Positions 15,489-24,839 are shown, counted from the stretch's first letter. The stretch is 64,000 nt of DNA from Acidobacteriota bacterium (GCA_018269075.1 JAFDVJ010000013.1:62001-126000); one strand, 5' to 3'. Program-made: numbers and translations. Notes: a model not told the origin generated them from the sequence alone.

Positions 15489-15794
15489 TTGAGTACTCCC
15501 GAATTCTCCGATCAATTAAAACTGTGGTGCGTCAATCACTTTTTCAAAGCCGGCGGCCTGCTGATCTCCGCGACGCTGACGGTCGGATTTCTGATCGGAT
15601 ATTCGGCGAACCGCGGTTTAGAGAGCCGGGTCGTCACGCTCGAAGCGGAATTGAACGGCACGCGGGACGATCTGCGGATCATCGAGAACACGATGCAGGC
15701 CGTCAAAGCGATCACGACGGCGCGCGGCGATCGGGAAATTCAGGAGCTATTGCAGGAAAATAAACGACTGTTGGAGGAGAGAAGAAAAAAATGA
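15489..15794 (+). CDS. Single-TM coiled-coil protein (101 aa), lysis/spanin-like
   Basis: A TTG start behind AAGGAG gives MSTPEFSDQLKLW. One membrane helix at about residues 22-40 (AGGLLISATLTVGFLIGY) is followed by a coiled coil rich in Leu and Glu to the end. Membrane-anchored coiled coils of this size are typical of inner-membrane spanins or of holin antagonists. Overlaps the next gene by four bases. Confidence 0.5.
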   Translation: MSTPEFSDQLKLWCVNHFFKAGGLLISATLTVGFLIGYSANRGLESRVVTLEAELNGTRDDLRIIENTMQAVKAITTARGDREIQELLQENKRLLEERRKK

Positions 15795-16126
15795 CGCGAA
15801 ACGATTTTTCGAAAAAGAAATCCTGCTGCGGCGGGTTTTTGGCGCAGCGGCTCGCCGTCTACGAGCCGGATCAGGACCAGACCGACCAGTTCGTGACGGC
15901 GGCGACCGACTATATCGGCAAAGCTTCGTCACGGCTTGCCGGGGCGGGACTCGACGCCGAGATCCCGGTGCCCGTTCCCGAGAACGCCGACAACCGGCAG
16001 ATCTGTCTCGTTTATTTGGGCTCGGCGCTCGACGCGATGGGCCGAATGCTCGGGATGGACGTCCCGTTTCCGGACGACGAGTTCTGTCTGGCGCTGACCA
16101 ATGCTGAGGAAAACATACTGCATTAA
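15791..16126 (+). CDS. Hypothetical protein (111 aa)
   Basis: Four-base overlap at the 5' end and one-base overlap (TAATG) with the small terminase gene. Near the N-terminus a KKSCCGGFL stretch has a vicinal Cys pair. The rest is helical and acidic. Packaging-module position; function unknown. Confidence 0.5.
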   Translation: MTRNDFSKKKSCCGGFLAQRLAVYEPDQDQTDQFVTAATDYIGKASSRLAGAGLDAEIPVPVPENADNRQICLVYLGSALDAMGRMLGMDVPFPDDEFCLALTNAEENILH

Positions 16127-16917
16127 TGCCCGTACCTTCCAAACCAAAAAGAAAACCGACGCCCCGGCAGAAGAAATTCGTCGAGGCGATGGCCGATCCG
16201 AAAACGAAATCGGCCAGACAGGCCGCCTTAAAAGCCGGGTATGCTGAAACGACAGCCTCGGTCGACGCCTACCGGATGCTGCAGAAACCGCATATCTCGG
16301 AGGCGATCGAAGCGAGAATCAAACGGGCGATCGCTCACTCGACCGTTACGCCCGAAGAAGTCTTGGGCTCGGCGGTCTTCAATATGCGCGGCTCGGTAAA
16401 CGATCTGATGGACGAGGACGGTTTTTTTGATTTGAAGAAGGCCCGCGAGACCGGCGCGATCGATCTGGTCAAAGAGATCGAATTTATCGAGACGACCGAT
16501 ATCGAAACAAATAAGCGCGAGGTCAAGCACAAGGTCAAGCTTGAATCGATCGCCGCCGCCCGGAAAGAAGTCGCGAACTACATCGGCCTCGAGAACTTCG
16601 GCGACGACCAGTCGGGCCGGCTCGCCGATTTCAAAAGGATCTGCAACCGCATCGCCGAGGAAGCGATCCTGCAGAAAGTTTCCGAGCGCGAGATGGCCGA
16701 ATTCTTCCTCTCCGACGAGCGCGCCGGGCGGCTCGACGGGCAGCTCGTCCGGATGATTGCCGAAAGATACTTAAAAGCTGATGAACCGGAGGAGGAGGAG
16801 GCGAAAAAGCCGGTTAAAAAAGCGCCGGCAAGGAAAACGAAAGCGCCGGCGAAGCGGACGAAACCGGCTAATAAAATCAGCGGGAAAGGACAAAAAGAGG
16901 CGGCGAAAAAGAAATGA
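16126..16917 (+). CDS. Terminase small subunit
   Basis: The N-terminal part (TPRQKKFVEAMADPKTKSAR, then QAALKAGYAETTASVDAY) is the helix-turn-helix region typical of the Terminase_2 family, which recognises the pac/cos site. The middle is helical for oligomerisation. The C-terminus is a Lys/Ala/Pro-rich tail (KKPVKKAPARKTKAP) much like histone H1 tails, which would bind DNA. It directs the large subunit encoded 1 kb downstream. Length 263 aa, long for the family because of the tail. Confidence 0.85.
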   Translation: MPVPSKPKRKPTPRQKKFVEAMADPKTKSARQAALKAGYAETTASVDAYRMLQKPHISEAIEARIKRAIAHSTVTPEEVLGSAVFNMRGSVNDLMDEDGFFDLKKARETGAIDLVKEIEFIETTDIETNKREVKHKVKLESIAAARKEVANYIGLENFGDDQSGRLADFKRICNRIAEEAILQKVSEREMAEFFLSDERAGRLDGQLVRMIAERYLKADEPEEEEAKKPVKKAPARKTKAPAKRTKPANKISGKGQKEAAKKK

Positions 16918-17246
16918 ATAGAGATTTGGACGCGGAAATCGTCGAAAAAATATTTAATTGGAAGCCGTTTCAGGTCGGCCCCGATGCTGACGGCGAAAAC
17001 GCCTGCGAAATCCTGACCGAAGACGGCAAACTGCCCGATGGCTACCAACTGCCGGGCAAGGGGCTTCTCGGGCGCGGATTTATGGCGCCGAGGTTTTCCA
17101 TCGATTGGATCGAGGCCTTGAAACTTGCAAAGCATATCAAGATGCCTCTCGACGTATCGGAGATCGACTTTAATGACTGGCAATTTCCGGAAAAGCTTTC
17201 GCGGCGGTGTCTCGAGTTTTGGAAGAATAAAAATAAAAATGACTGA
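16914..17246 (+). CDS. Hypothetical protein (110 aa), possible ABA-sandwich-type
   Basis: Starts in an ATGA overlap with the small terminase. It opens with LDAEIVEKIFNWKP and has a PRFSIDWIEALKLAKHIKM segment in the place where phage ABA-sandwich proteins have their conserved helix, so a distant relationship is possible. Function unknown. Confidence 0.45.
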   Translation: MNRDLDAEIVEKIFNWKPFQVGPDADGENACEILTEDGKLPDGYQLPGKGLLGRGFMAPRFSIDWIEALKLAKHIKMPLDVSEIDFNDWQFPEKLSRRCLEFWKNKNKND

Positions 17247-17667
17247 ATTAATTCTGCATCTTCTCGGAGACTACGTTCTCCAATCGGACTGGATGGCGCA
17301 GGGCAAAGTGAAAAGCTTCGTGCCGGCGCTCACGCACGCGCTCGTGTATTCGCTGCCGTTTCTGTTTCTGACGCGATCCCCTCTCGCTCTCTTCGTGATC
17401 TGCTCGACGCATTTTCTGATCGACCGGTACCGGCTCGCGAAATATGTCGTCTACGCGAAAAACTTTCTCGCGCCGGCGTCGGCCCGGAATGAAGTGATCG
17501 GCCCCGGCGATGACGGAAGCTGGACGCATTACAAGTTCGGATGGGGCAACTGCTTTGCAACAGGTTATCCATCCGAGACGCCGCCGTGGCTCGCGGTGTG
17601 GCTTTTGATAATTGCTGATAACAGTATTCACCTTTTGATAAACCATCTTTCATTGAGGTTTTTATGA
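17239..17667 (+). CDS. DUF3307 membrane protein
   Basis: The start at 17239 gives MTELILHLLGDYVLQSDWMA, matching the conserved first helix (H-L-x-x-D-Y-x-x-Q) of DUF3307 proteins. Four hydrophobic helices follow, with HFLIDRYR in the second and a C-terminal IHLLINH. DUF3307 proteins occur in phages and bacteria with no settled function. Overlaps both neighbours slightly. It lies between the two terminase genes. Confidence 0.7.
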   Translation: MTELILHLLGDYVLQSDWMAQGKVKSFVPALTHALVYSLPFLFLTRSPLALFVICSTHFLIDRYRLAKYVVYAKNFLAPASARNEVIGPGDDGSWTHYKFGWGNCFATGYPSETPPWLAVWLLIIADNSIHLLINHLSLRFL

Positions 17668-17894
17668 GCGACATCAAAATAATCTGGGAAAAATTGTTGT
17701 GCGAGTCCGTTCCGCGGCCGAAATTAGACAGCATCACCAAAACCGCGCGAAGCCCGCATACTTGTCCGGTCTGCAAGGGACGCGGCGAAGTCGGCCCCGG
17801 CTTTTATTCGGGACAAACCACGTTCGGCAGTCAGTTCGTAAAGGAATCGTGCCGGTCGTGTGCCGGCACAGGGGTAGTTTGGGCTAATAAGTAA
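17664..17894 (+). CDS. DnaJ-type zinc-finger protein (76 aa)
   Basis: Two CxxCxGxG-like units, CPVCKGRG and CRSCAGTG, separated by a flexible GPGFYSG stretch, make one DnaJ-like zinc centre without a J-domain. Might bind unfolded virion proteins or nucleic acid. Overlaps DUF3307 by four bases and sits just before the large terminase. Confidence 0.6.
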   Translation: MSDIKIIWEKLLCESVPRPKLDSITKTARSPHTCPVCKGRGEVGPGFYSGQTTFGSQFVKESCRSCAGTGVVWANK

Positions 17895-17895
17895 C

Positions 17896-20199
17896 TTGAG
17901 AATCAACCCGGCCACATTCAGAGACGACGACTTTCCGGCTGCCGACGGCGGCGGGGCGACAGCTTTGCAGGACACTCAGCCGAAGCCGTTTATCACCGAG
18001 ATCCCGCTCGTCGAAGTGTTCGAGCGTTTGAAAAGAGTCAAAGCGGACGTCTGGCAAAAAGACTTTTGCGACCGGCTGCAGAAAGCGACCGAAAACCGTC
18101 ACGAAAAAGGGACGCGGGCTTTGATTCACGCCCAGCCCCAGCTCGGCAAATCCGTTATCTTAGCCCAGGCTTTTCCCGTCTGGCTTTTGGGGCACGATCC
18201 CGCGCATCGTTTCGCGCTCGCGACCTACAACATCAAACGGAGCCAGCGGCACGCCAAAGTCGTCATCCGGATGATGCTGCTGCCGGATTACAAAGATATG
18301 TTTACGAACCGATTGTCGCATATCCCGGAATCGACGAGCCCCGATAATTTTTTTACTTTCGGCCGGTTCGAGCTCAACGACGGGCAGGCTTCGTTCAATC
18401 CGATGGGTTTGCAGTCCGGCTTTGTCGGATCGGGCGCGGACACGCTGGCGATGGACGACCCGTACAAAAATTCCGATGAAGCGAAATCCGAAACAATTCG
18501 CGAGAACATCGAGGCCTTCGCCGACGAGGTGGCCGACGTCCGTTTGACCGAATACGCCAACTGGTTCGGGATGTTTCACCGCTACCATCAGGCGGATCTC
18601 GCCGGGTATCTTTTATCGAAAGGAGAATTCGACTACTGGCGCTATGCGTCGGAAGCCGACGGCGATTACATCGACGACGAAACCGGCCTTGTTTATCGCG
18701 ATCCGCTCGAACGAAAAAACGGCGAATTCATTTCGACGCGTTTTTCCGCCGCCTATTACGAAAAACAAAAGAAAAACCCGAAAACGTGGTATTCGCAGTT
18801 TCAGGGAAAGCCCACCGGCGAAGAGGGTTCGACATTCAACGTTAAAAAAATCGAAATTCTCGATCCCGTCACGGACGCCGAAAGAATCGAAGAAATGCGG
18901 GCGCGCTGCCTGCATTGGGCGCGCGCGTGGGACAACGCGGCGACCGAAGAAGGCGGCGCGTATTCCGCCGGCGTTCGGATGGGGATCATGCCGGACGAGG
19001 GAATTCTGATCGACGACGTTAAAAGAGAACGCGTCAACACTGCCGAACGCTACGATCTGCAATTGGAAACGGCCGAGGACGACGGCTTCCTCGTCCCGGT
19101 TCTTGTTCCGCAGGATCCGGGCTCGGCCGGCAAAGATACGGCTTTCCAGACCAAACAGATGCTGGAAAACAAGCGGTACACCTGCTATACGGAGGTCGTG
19201 TCGGGCTCGAAGGAACTGCGCGCCAATCCTTTTTCTTTGGCGGTCAACGCCGGCCGCGCGGCGGTCGCTTTGACCGAACCGGTCCGGCGCGAATTTTTCA
19301 AGGAGCTTAAAAATTTTCCGCTCTCGACCTTCAAGGATCAGGTCGACGCTTCTTCCGACGCTTACCGGCATCTTTACCGGCTTCTCAAATCCGGCACGGT
19401 GATCAAAAACTACAAGGAATCCCGAAACGATGTGGACCGGCTCGTCTTCGCGGCTAAATACGGCGAAGGTGTGCCGGCGAACTGGAAGATTTACGCCGCC
19501 TGTTTTATCTCCGACGACGCTTCGAAGCCGTCGGGCGCGGTTATCGCCGCGCACGCCGCCGAAAACTCCGGTCTAAAAGACACGCTTTTTATTTTGGACG
19601 AATTCAAGCAGTTTTCGGGCGATCATTACCAAATCTTCAACTGGATTCAAAAAAGCGGTTACCGGATTCCGAACGTTTATCTTAAAACGGGGGCCGAATC
19701 GATCGTCAACGCCGCCCGAACCAAGCTTAAAATCCCGGTATCGATATTTCAGGGCGACGACACGGACGGAATCGCCGAATTGAACTGGCATTTTCTGCCC
19801 CGCAACGAGCCGCATCCGTTTAACCCGGGCGAGCGGGCGGCGGGAATTTACTTTTTGAAGGAAAAAGACGATTCGCTTCTTGCCGCGCGGCAGGAATCCG
19901 TCCTCTGGAAGTTCAACGAGAAGGGCGAGCCGCAACCTTTCGGCGGGGTCGTTATGAACTGCGTCCGGATGATCACATTTGCGTTTCGGACGTTTGCCGG
20001 GAGGCTGACAAACGAGGAACGGGAAGAAAAATCGCTTCCCGCCACGTTCCGGCTCGATCAAATCAACGCTCAGAAAGACGAGATAACCGAACAGGAATAC
20101 GGCCAAATGCTGATCACCAGACAGGCAAAGCTCAATATTCCAAAAATCCTCGGGGGAAAAAAGAAAATGCAGACCGGAATCGGGAGGTTTAAGAAATAA
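17896..20199 (+). CDS. Terminase large subunit with extra C-terminal domain
   Basis: A TTG start two bases after the previous stop. ATPase: Walker A-like QPQLGKS at residues 80-86 and Walker B TLAMDDP at 183-189. Nuclease: WARAWDNAA with Asp346, then LIDDVKRE and a PQDPGSAGKD loop (Asp407, Asp414), the usual RNase H-like site. These packaging domains end near residue 520, the normal length of the family. A further 240 residues follow, including WKIYAACFISDD (from 530) and LFILDEFKQF, which look like strands of a second RNase H-like fold. It pumps DNA into the procapsid through the portal. Confidence 0.85.
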   Translation: MRINPATFRDDDFPAADGGGATALQDTQPKPFITEIPLVEVFERLKRVKADVWQKDFCDRLQKATENRHEKGTRALIHAQPQLGKSVILAQAFPVWLLGHDPAHRFALATYNIKRSQRHAKVVIRMMLLPDYKDMFTNRLSHIPESTSPDNFFTFGRFELNDGQASFNPMGLQSGFVGSGADTLAMDDPYKNSDEAKSETIRENIEAFADEVADVRLTEYANWFGMFHRYHQADLAGYLLSKGEFDYWRYASEADGDYIDDETGLVYRDPLERKNGEFISTRFSAAYYEKQKKNPKTWYSQFQGKPTGEEGSTFNVKKIEILDPVTDAERIEEMRARCLHWARAWDNAATEEGGAYSAGVRMGIMPDEGILIDDVKRERVNTAERYDLQLETAEDDGFLVPVLVPQDPGSAGKDTAFQTKQMLENKRYTCYTEVVSGSKELRANPFSLAVNAGRAAVALTEPVRREFFKELKNFPLSTFKDQVDASSDAYRHLYRLLKSGTVIKNYKESRNDVDRLVFAAKYGEGVPANWKIYAACFISDDASKPSGAVIAAHAAENSGLKDTLFILDEFKQFSGDHYQIFNWIQKSGYRIPNVYLKTGAESIVNAARTKLKIPVSIFQGDDTDGIAELNWHFLPRNEPHPFNPGERAAGIYFLKEKDDSLLAARQESVLWKFNEKGEPQPFGGVVMNCVRMITFAFRTFAGRLTNEEREEKSLPATFRLDQINAQKDEITEQEYGQMLITRQAKLNIPKILGGKKKMQTGIGRFKK

Positions 20200-20201
20200 T
20201 T

Positions 20202-20543
20202 ATGATTTTAGGCTTAATCGCGGGTTTTTTTATGGGGGCGAGCGTCATTTTGTCGCTCTGGCTCTATTTCGAATTTCAATACATCGGGGCTCTGGATCAC
20301 GAGCGCCGGCTTTTCATCAATAAAACGCTCGTCCGGGACGGCCAGTCGAAGATCTTCGGTGACGCCGCGGTGCCGGACGCCGTTCCGAAGCCCGCGGCGC
20401 CGCTCAAAACGCCGTTTCAAGCGGGGCTCAACAGACTGAAGGAAACAGTCCAAACCGAGAAAGCCAAAGAAGCCGGCTCATATCTGCCGGACGAAATAAA
20501 ACAGGCCATTTTGAGGGCCAAACAGGAGGCCGGCAATGAATAA
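20202..20543 (+). CDS. Single-TM hypothetical protein (113 aa)
   Basis: N-terminal membrane helix (GLIAGFFMGASVILSLWLYF), then a Pro/Ala-rich linker and a charged helix. Lies between terminase and portal and overlaps the portal start by eight bases. Unknown role. Confidence 0.5.
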   Translation: MILGLIAGFFMGASVILSLWLYFEFQYIGALDHERRLFINKTLVRDGQSKIFGDAAVPDAVPKPAAPLKTPFQAGLNRLKETVQTEKAKEAGSYLPDEIKQAILRAKQEAGNE

Positions 20544-23214
20544 AGCCACACAGTCGCAGGCGATCGGCGCGCTGCCGCCGGGGGCCGACGCCCGGGCGCT
20601 CGTCCCGGTCGACGGGGAGATGCCCGATTCCGAGTACAAATCGCTCGTCAAATGCGAGGATTTCGCCAAATGGATGAACCGGATCGCCGATTACGCGGAC
20701 GCGCAGAGCAACAGCCCGCTCAACTGGGAGCGCCGCCGCAAAACCGTCAAACTTCGTAAGCAGTGGCTCGGCTATTATTACGGGATCTTCGACAAGCAGC
20801 GCGGTTTCGTGAGCGGCAAGGAAGAAGGCGACGGGATTTATTTCGAGCCGCAGATCGCCACCTTTTTAGAGACGATCCTCGCGCCGCTCGTCAAAACGAA
20901 ACCGGTCAAGGAATGCGCGCCGACGCAGGTCGACTCGATCTCGGCCCGCGAGGCCGCCCGCGTCGCGCAAAGTCTTCTCAGGCTCGACGACGAGCGGTCC
21001 TTCACGCCGAAAAAGCAGCAGCGCGAGTGGAAATGGAACCTGTTGGCCGGCGGCGAAACGTACCGCATCACTTATTTCAACCCGTCGAAAACCGGCGCGG
21101 GCGTCGCCGAGGAAGTCTACGAAGAGCAGGTCATCGAAGGCGGCGACAAGGCCTCGTACTGTCCTTTGTGCTCGGGAACGGCGACGGACGAGCACGAGAA
21201 CTGCCTGAATTGCGGCAATCCGCAGATGGATGTCGTCGAGGCCGTCAGCTCGACGATTACCGTCAAAAAAGGGCTGAAATTTAAACAGATCGGCGACGTC
21301 GACGACGACGTGCCGGATTGTCTGGAGATGACCGTGATCGGCGAAACCGACAATATCGCGGAGGCTCTCGTCGTGATGCGCGATCGAATGATCCCGCGGT
21401 GCGTGCTCGAGGACGCTCTGGGGATCGACGATCTGCCGTCGACCGATACGCCGCAGTCTTTGAACTACAAGCAGCTTTTCACGGACGACCGCGTCGTGCG
21501 CGATCAGAACGTCAGGGAGTTCGAGCTTCTGCATTATCAGGAGCTCTGGATCAGCCCGGCCGTCTACACGGCCTACAAGTTTCCGACCGACACGAAGACC
21601 GAAAGCGCCGTCATTCCCGCCGGCACGCGCGCGAAAGACCTGTTCCCGCAGGGGCTGTATTTCTCGCGCGTCAAAAAGAGGATCTGCGAGCTTTTCCCGC
21701 AGGGAGCCGGCGAATGCCTGTCGCACGCCGTCAATTCGGTCGGCGAGGGCTTTCACGGTCAGGGCGAGTGGGATTTATCCGAGCAGCAGGACCAGCTCAC
21801 CGAAGCCCATTCGATGAAAATGAATTCGATGCTGCTCGATTCGACGCAGCCCCTGCTCGTCCGCGAAGGCATCATCGACACCGAAAACTTCGAAAACAAA
21901 TTCGGCCTGATCGTCCCGGTCTCGCAGGACTTTCCGATGGAGCAGCCGCTCGAAAACCTGATGATGCGAACCAAACCCGCGACGCCGCCGCAGGAAGCCT
22001 ACCAGATCGGCGAGGAGATCCGCGGCTCGATGCAGCAGAGGGTCGGCGCGTTCTCCACGCAGTCGAACGCGCCGGACGTCGAGGCGATGGGCACGGCGAC
22101 CGGCGTCGCGACGATCACGCAGCAGACTCTGGAGCGCCGCGCGCCCGCGCTCCAGCTCTACGCGCAGATGGAAGTCGAGCAGGCCTACCAAAAGCTCGAG
22201 CTTCGCCAGAAAAACTGGTGCAAAAAAATGTACGCGGAAGTCGCCAGGGATCTCGGTGACGACGCGATCAAATGGTTCATGCAGTGCAACATCCGGCAGG
22301 ACATCCGGATCACGGTCGCGCCGGATTCGTGGATGCCGCGCCTCGAGCAGCAGAAACAGGCCGATTTTGGCACGTTTATGCGGATGTGCGGCGAGATGAT
22401 CGCTCTTAAGAACGATCCGAAGATGATCGACGACGTTCTCCGGAAAGCGAACGAGATCTTCGGCGGCGGGATCGATTTCAACGACTACGAGCAGGAGGCC
22501 ACCGAAGCGCAGCTCCGACTCGACGCGCTCAAGGAGGTCGCCGCGTTCGTCGAAAAAACGTTCGGCCCGAAAATCTACCTGCAGGGCCAAATCGCGCCGC
22601 AGGCTTCCGAGGTCGCGCTGACGCAGACCGCCGAGATGCTGAGGCTCCGCCACCCGCAGTCGGGGGACGTCGATATGTTCTCGGATCTTCCGCTCGACGC
22701 GATGTTCGACACGCACTCGGAATTTACCGAAGCCTACACGGACTGGCTCAAATCGGCGGAAGGCCGCGCCGCCGGCGAGTTTCTCCGCACGCTCGTCTGG
22801 GAGCTCGCCGATTATCACAATCAGGCCGAAGGCTACCGGCAGATGAAATTGAAAGAATACGCGCTCGTCGCGCAGAAACCGGATCTCGAGGCCGCTTTGA
22901 TCGAAAAACAGGCAATGGAAGGAGGAGGAGGCGAACCCGCCCCGCCGCCCGAGCCGCCGCCGGTCGACCCGAACCGGCAGATGGAGCTTGAGCGGCAGTC
23001 GGCGGACGCGGAAGCCGAAAGAGCGCATCAGCTCGAAATCCAGCAGCGCGAAGCCGCCGAGAACGAAAGCGCCCGCGAGCACGCCCGCGAGACCGCGCAA
23101 ATGGAGGCCGACGAGGCCCAAAAGCAGCGCGATCACGAGGCGCAGATGAACCGGGAAAGCGCGCCGGCCTCCGCGCCTGCGCCGCCCGCCAAACAGGAGG
23201 CTCAAAATTATTGA
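20536..23214 (+). CDS. Portal protein with inserted zinc ribbon
   Basis: The start follows AGGAGG. Length (892 aa), position between terminase and scaffold, and acidic helical composition with a long C-terminal coiled, Gln/Glu/Ala-rich barrel-like tail (about residues 800-890) fit a large podovirus-type portal. An insertion at residues 209-226 has C209-x2-C212 and C223-x2-C226, a zinc ribbon not usual in portals. The portal forms the dodecameric DNA gate. The family is assigned mainly from context and size. Confidence 0.7.
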   Translation: MNKATQSQAIGALPPGADARALVPVDGEMPDSEYKSLVKCEDFAKWMNRIADYADAQSNSPLNWERRRKTVKLRKQWLGYYYGIFDKQRGFVSGKEEGDGIYFEPQIATFLETILAPLVKTKPVKECAPTQVDSISAREAARVAQSLLRLDDERSFTPKKQQREWKWNLLAGGETYRITYFNPSKTGAGVAEEVYEEQVIEGGDKASYCPLCSGTATDEHENCLNCGNPQMDVVEAVSSTITVKKGLKFKQIGDVDDDVPDCLEMTVIGETDNIAEALVVMRDRMIPRCVLEDALGIDDLPSTDTPQSLNYKQLFTDDRVVRDQNVREFELLHYQELWISPAVYTAYKFPTDTKTESAVIPAGTRAKDLFPQGLYFSRVKKRICELFPQGAGECLSHAVNSVGEGFHGQGEWDLSEQQDQLTEAHSMKMNSMLLDSTQPLLVREGIIDTENFENKFGLIVPVSQDFPMEQPLENLMMRTKPATPPQEAYQIGEEIRGSMQQRVGAFSTQSNAPDVEAMGTATGVATITQQTLERRAPALQLYAQMEVEQAYQKLELRQKNWCKKMYAEVARDLGDDAIKWFMQCNIRQDIRITVAPDSWMPRLEQQKQADFGTFMRMCGEMIALKNDPKMIDDVLRKANEIFGGGIDFNDYEQEATEAQLRLDALKEVAAFVEKTFGPKIYLQGQIAPQASEVALTQTAEMLRLRHPQSGDVDMFSDLPLDAMFDTHSEFTEAYTDWLKSAEGRAAGEFLRTLVWELADYHNQAEGYRQMKLKEYALVAQKPDLEAALIEKQAMEGGGGEPAPPPEPPPVDPNRQMELERQSADAEAERAHQLEIQQREAAENESAREHARETAQMEADEAQKQRDHEAQMNRESAPASAPAPPAKQEAQNY

Positions 23215-23240
23215 CACACGAAAGGTCTCTCTTATATACT
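23211..23240 (+). promoter_or_regulatory. Consensus promoter inside the late operon
   Basis: TTGACA (23211-23216), 18 bases, TATACT (23235-23240). A perfect inverted repeat CACGAAA (23217-23223) / TTTCGTG (23241-23247) brackets the spacer and -10 box and could be an operator. The portal stop codon lies inside the -35 box. Confidence 0.7.
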
Positions 23241-23261
23241 TTTCGTGACATTTTGTGAAAG

Positions 23262-23447
23262 ATGTCGAAAACCGACGCCGAGAAACAGGCGGAAAAATTG
23301 AAAGAAGCGGCACGATTGATGAACGGTCAGCACGACCGGACCATCAATCTGCTGGTCGAAACGGTGGTCAGGCTCTGCGAGGAAGTCGCCGAGCTTAAAG
23401 CCGCTTCGATACGAAAGGTCTACAGGGCGCAGAACGCGCCCGATTGA
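23262..23447 (+). CDS. Moron-like small coiled-coil protein (61 aa)
   Basis: Begins MSKTDAEKQAEKLKEAARLM. It is almost wholly helical, with heptad Leu/Val positions (TINLLVETVVRLCEEVAELK), so a coiled-coil oligomer is likely. It has its own consensus promoter and a strong terminator (23507-23550) although neighbours are co-oriented structural genes. That is the definition of a phage moron, often expressed in lysogens. Function unknown. Confidence 0.6.
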   Translation: MSKTDAEKQAEKLKEAARLMNGQHDRTINLLVETVVRLCEEVAELKAASIRKVYRAQNAPD

Positions 23448-23506
23448 CAAAAATTTTAACCCGACTTTCGGAACAGAAGTTTACGCGTTAAACCTGTTCA
23501 ACAAGC

Positions 23507-23550
23507 AAAGCCGAACCGTGACGGAAAAGCCGTCCGGTTCGGCTTTTTTT
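23507..23550 (+). terminator. Strong rho-independent terminator
   Basis: Twelve-base perfect stem AAAGCCGAACCG / CGGTTCGGCTTT with an inner GACGG/CCGTC pair and a T7 run. Related in sequence to the terminator at 35080-35112. Confidence 0.9.
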
Positions 23551-23594
23551 ATTTGCTCAAAACCCGACTTGCACGGGTAAATGCACAGTAATTT

Positions 23595-24839
23595 ATGAGT
23601 GAAATGATCGATGCCGGAGGAGTTCAGGGGGCGGTCCAGACGGACGCGCCGCCAATCGATTCCTTTTCGGCTTCCGAAGCGAGCGCGCCGGATTTCAGTT
23701 TCGGCGACGCCGACTACGACACAATCTTTAATCTGCCGCCCGAAACCGGTCAATCGGACGGCGCAAGCGATGACAAGGAGGCCCCGGCTTCCGAAACGGT
23801 AACTGACCCGCCCGGCACTCATCAAGCCGCAGAGGTTCTGAACAAAGAAGAGGAGGCCCCGGCCGATTCTTCGAGCGCAAAGACCGACACGCCCGCAAAA
23901 CCCGACGGACTTCGGTTCAACGAAAAGCTGAACTGGGACGACGACAAGGTGCCGTTCCGCGCCGAGTATAAGGCCCTCAAAGCCGAATATCTCGCACTGA
24001 AAGACGCCGACCCGATGTCGAATTACGTCAACAATCCGAGCGAATTTGCGGGAATCCTGAAGGAAACGAGCCCGACTTCCTACGCGGAGTTAGGCACGAG
24101 ACTGGCAACCGAGAGCGCCGAGGCGAACCCTCGGGGCTGGATCGATTACTTTCTCGAGACGCAGCCCGACCTTCTCGCCGAGATGGTCAGCGGGCGTCAG
24201 GGAATGACGGCTTCGCGCCTTAAGGCGGAGCTCGAATTCGTCCTCGACGACGACGCGGTTCCCGAAAAGGAAGAACCATTGCCGGCGTCGGAGACAGCCG
24301 AGCAGAAAGAGATCCGGGAGCTCAAAGAGTGGAAGGCCAAACAGGACGCCGAGGCTCACGCCCGGCAACTTGAAGGTGTCCGCAATGCCGTATTCACGCC
24401 GATCCACGAAGCGGTCGACGTCCTCGTTTCCGGCGCCGGGTTGGGAATCGACCCCGCGGCTCTGCAGGGCAAGGACTTTGCCGCCCTCGACGACGACACA
24501 AAATTCAAGATGGTCGTAAACGAGCTGATGCCCGTTTACGTCGCGAACCGGATCCAATCGGATGAAAAGCTGCGCAGTCTGGAAGCGCGCCTGACCGAGT
24601 TTATCGAGAAAGGCGACGAGAAAAGCGCGAAGGCTCTTCTTCACCCGGCGAAGATCGCGGTCACGAATTTCGCCAGCGAATTTCTGTCGATCATGACGGG
24701 GCAGAAGGCCAAAACCGTCAAAGCCGAGACCAGAGTTCCCGACCAGAAAAAAAGAATACCCGTTAAATCGTCCGGGCTTGCCGCCGGCGCAATCGATCTG
24801 ACGAGCGCGCCCGACTGGACGGCCGAGGGCTTTGTGTAA
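23595..24839 (+). CDS. Scaffolding-like protein (414 aa)
   Basis: Lies directly before the major capsid gene. The first 110 residues are acidic, Ser/Ala/Pro-rich and probably disordered. The middle and C-terminal parts are charged helices (EQKEIRELKEWKAKQDAEAH), ending in a Lys-rich tail that could bind the capsid. This composition and position are typical of scaffolding proteins that guide procapsid assembly; no sequence family is assigned. No Shine-Dalgarno is evident; the start context is AATTTATGAG. Confidence 0.65.
   Translation: MSEMIDAGGVQGAVQTDAPPIDSFSASEASAPDFSFGDADYDTIFNLPPETGQSDGASDDKEAPASETVTDPPGTHQAAEVLNKEEEAPADSSSAKTDTPAKPDGLRFNEKLNWDDDKVPFRAEYKALKAEYLALKDADPMSNYVNNPSEFAGILKETSPTSYAELGTRLATESAEANPRGWIDYFLETQPDLLAEMVSGRQGMTASRLKAELEFVLDDDAVPEKEEPLPASETAEQKEIRELKEWKAKQDAEAHARQLEGVRNAVFTPIHEAVDVLVSGAGLGIDPAALQGKDFAALDDDTKFKMVVNELMPVYVANRIQSDEKLRSLEARLTEFIEKGDEKSAKALLHPAKIAVTNFASEFLSIMTGQKAKTVKAETRVPDQKKRIPVKSSGLAAGAIDLTSAPDWTAEGFV

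Noticed and set aside
21775-23313. 512-residue minus-strand ORF
   Set aside because: Antisense shadow of the portal gene with Arg/Leu/Phe-rich composition and no motifs.
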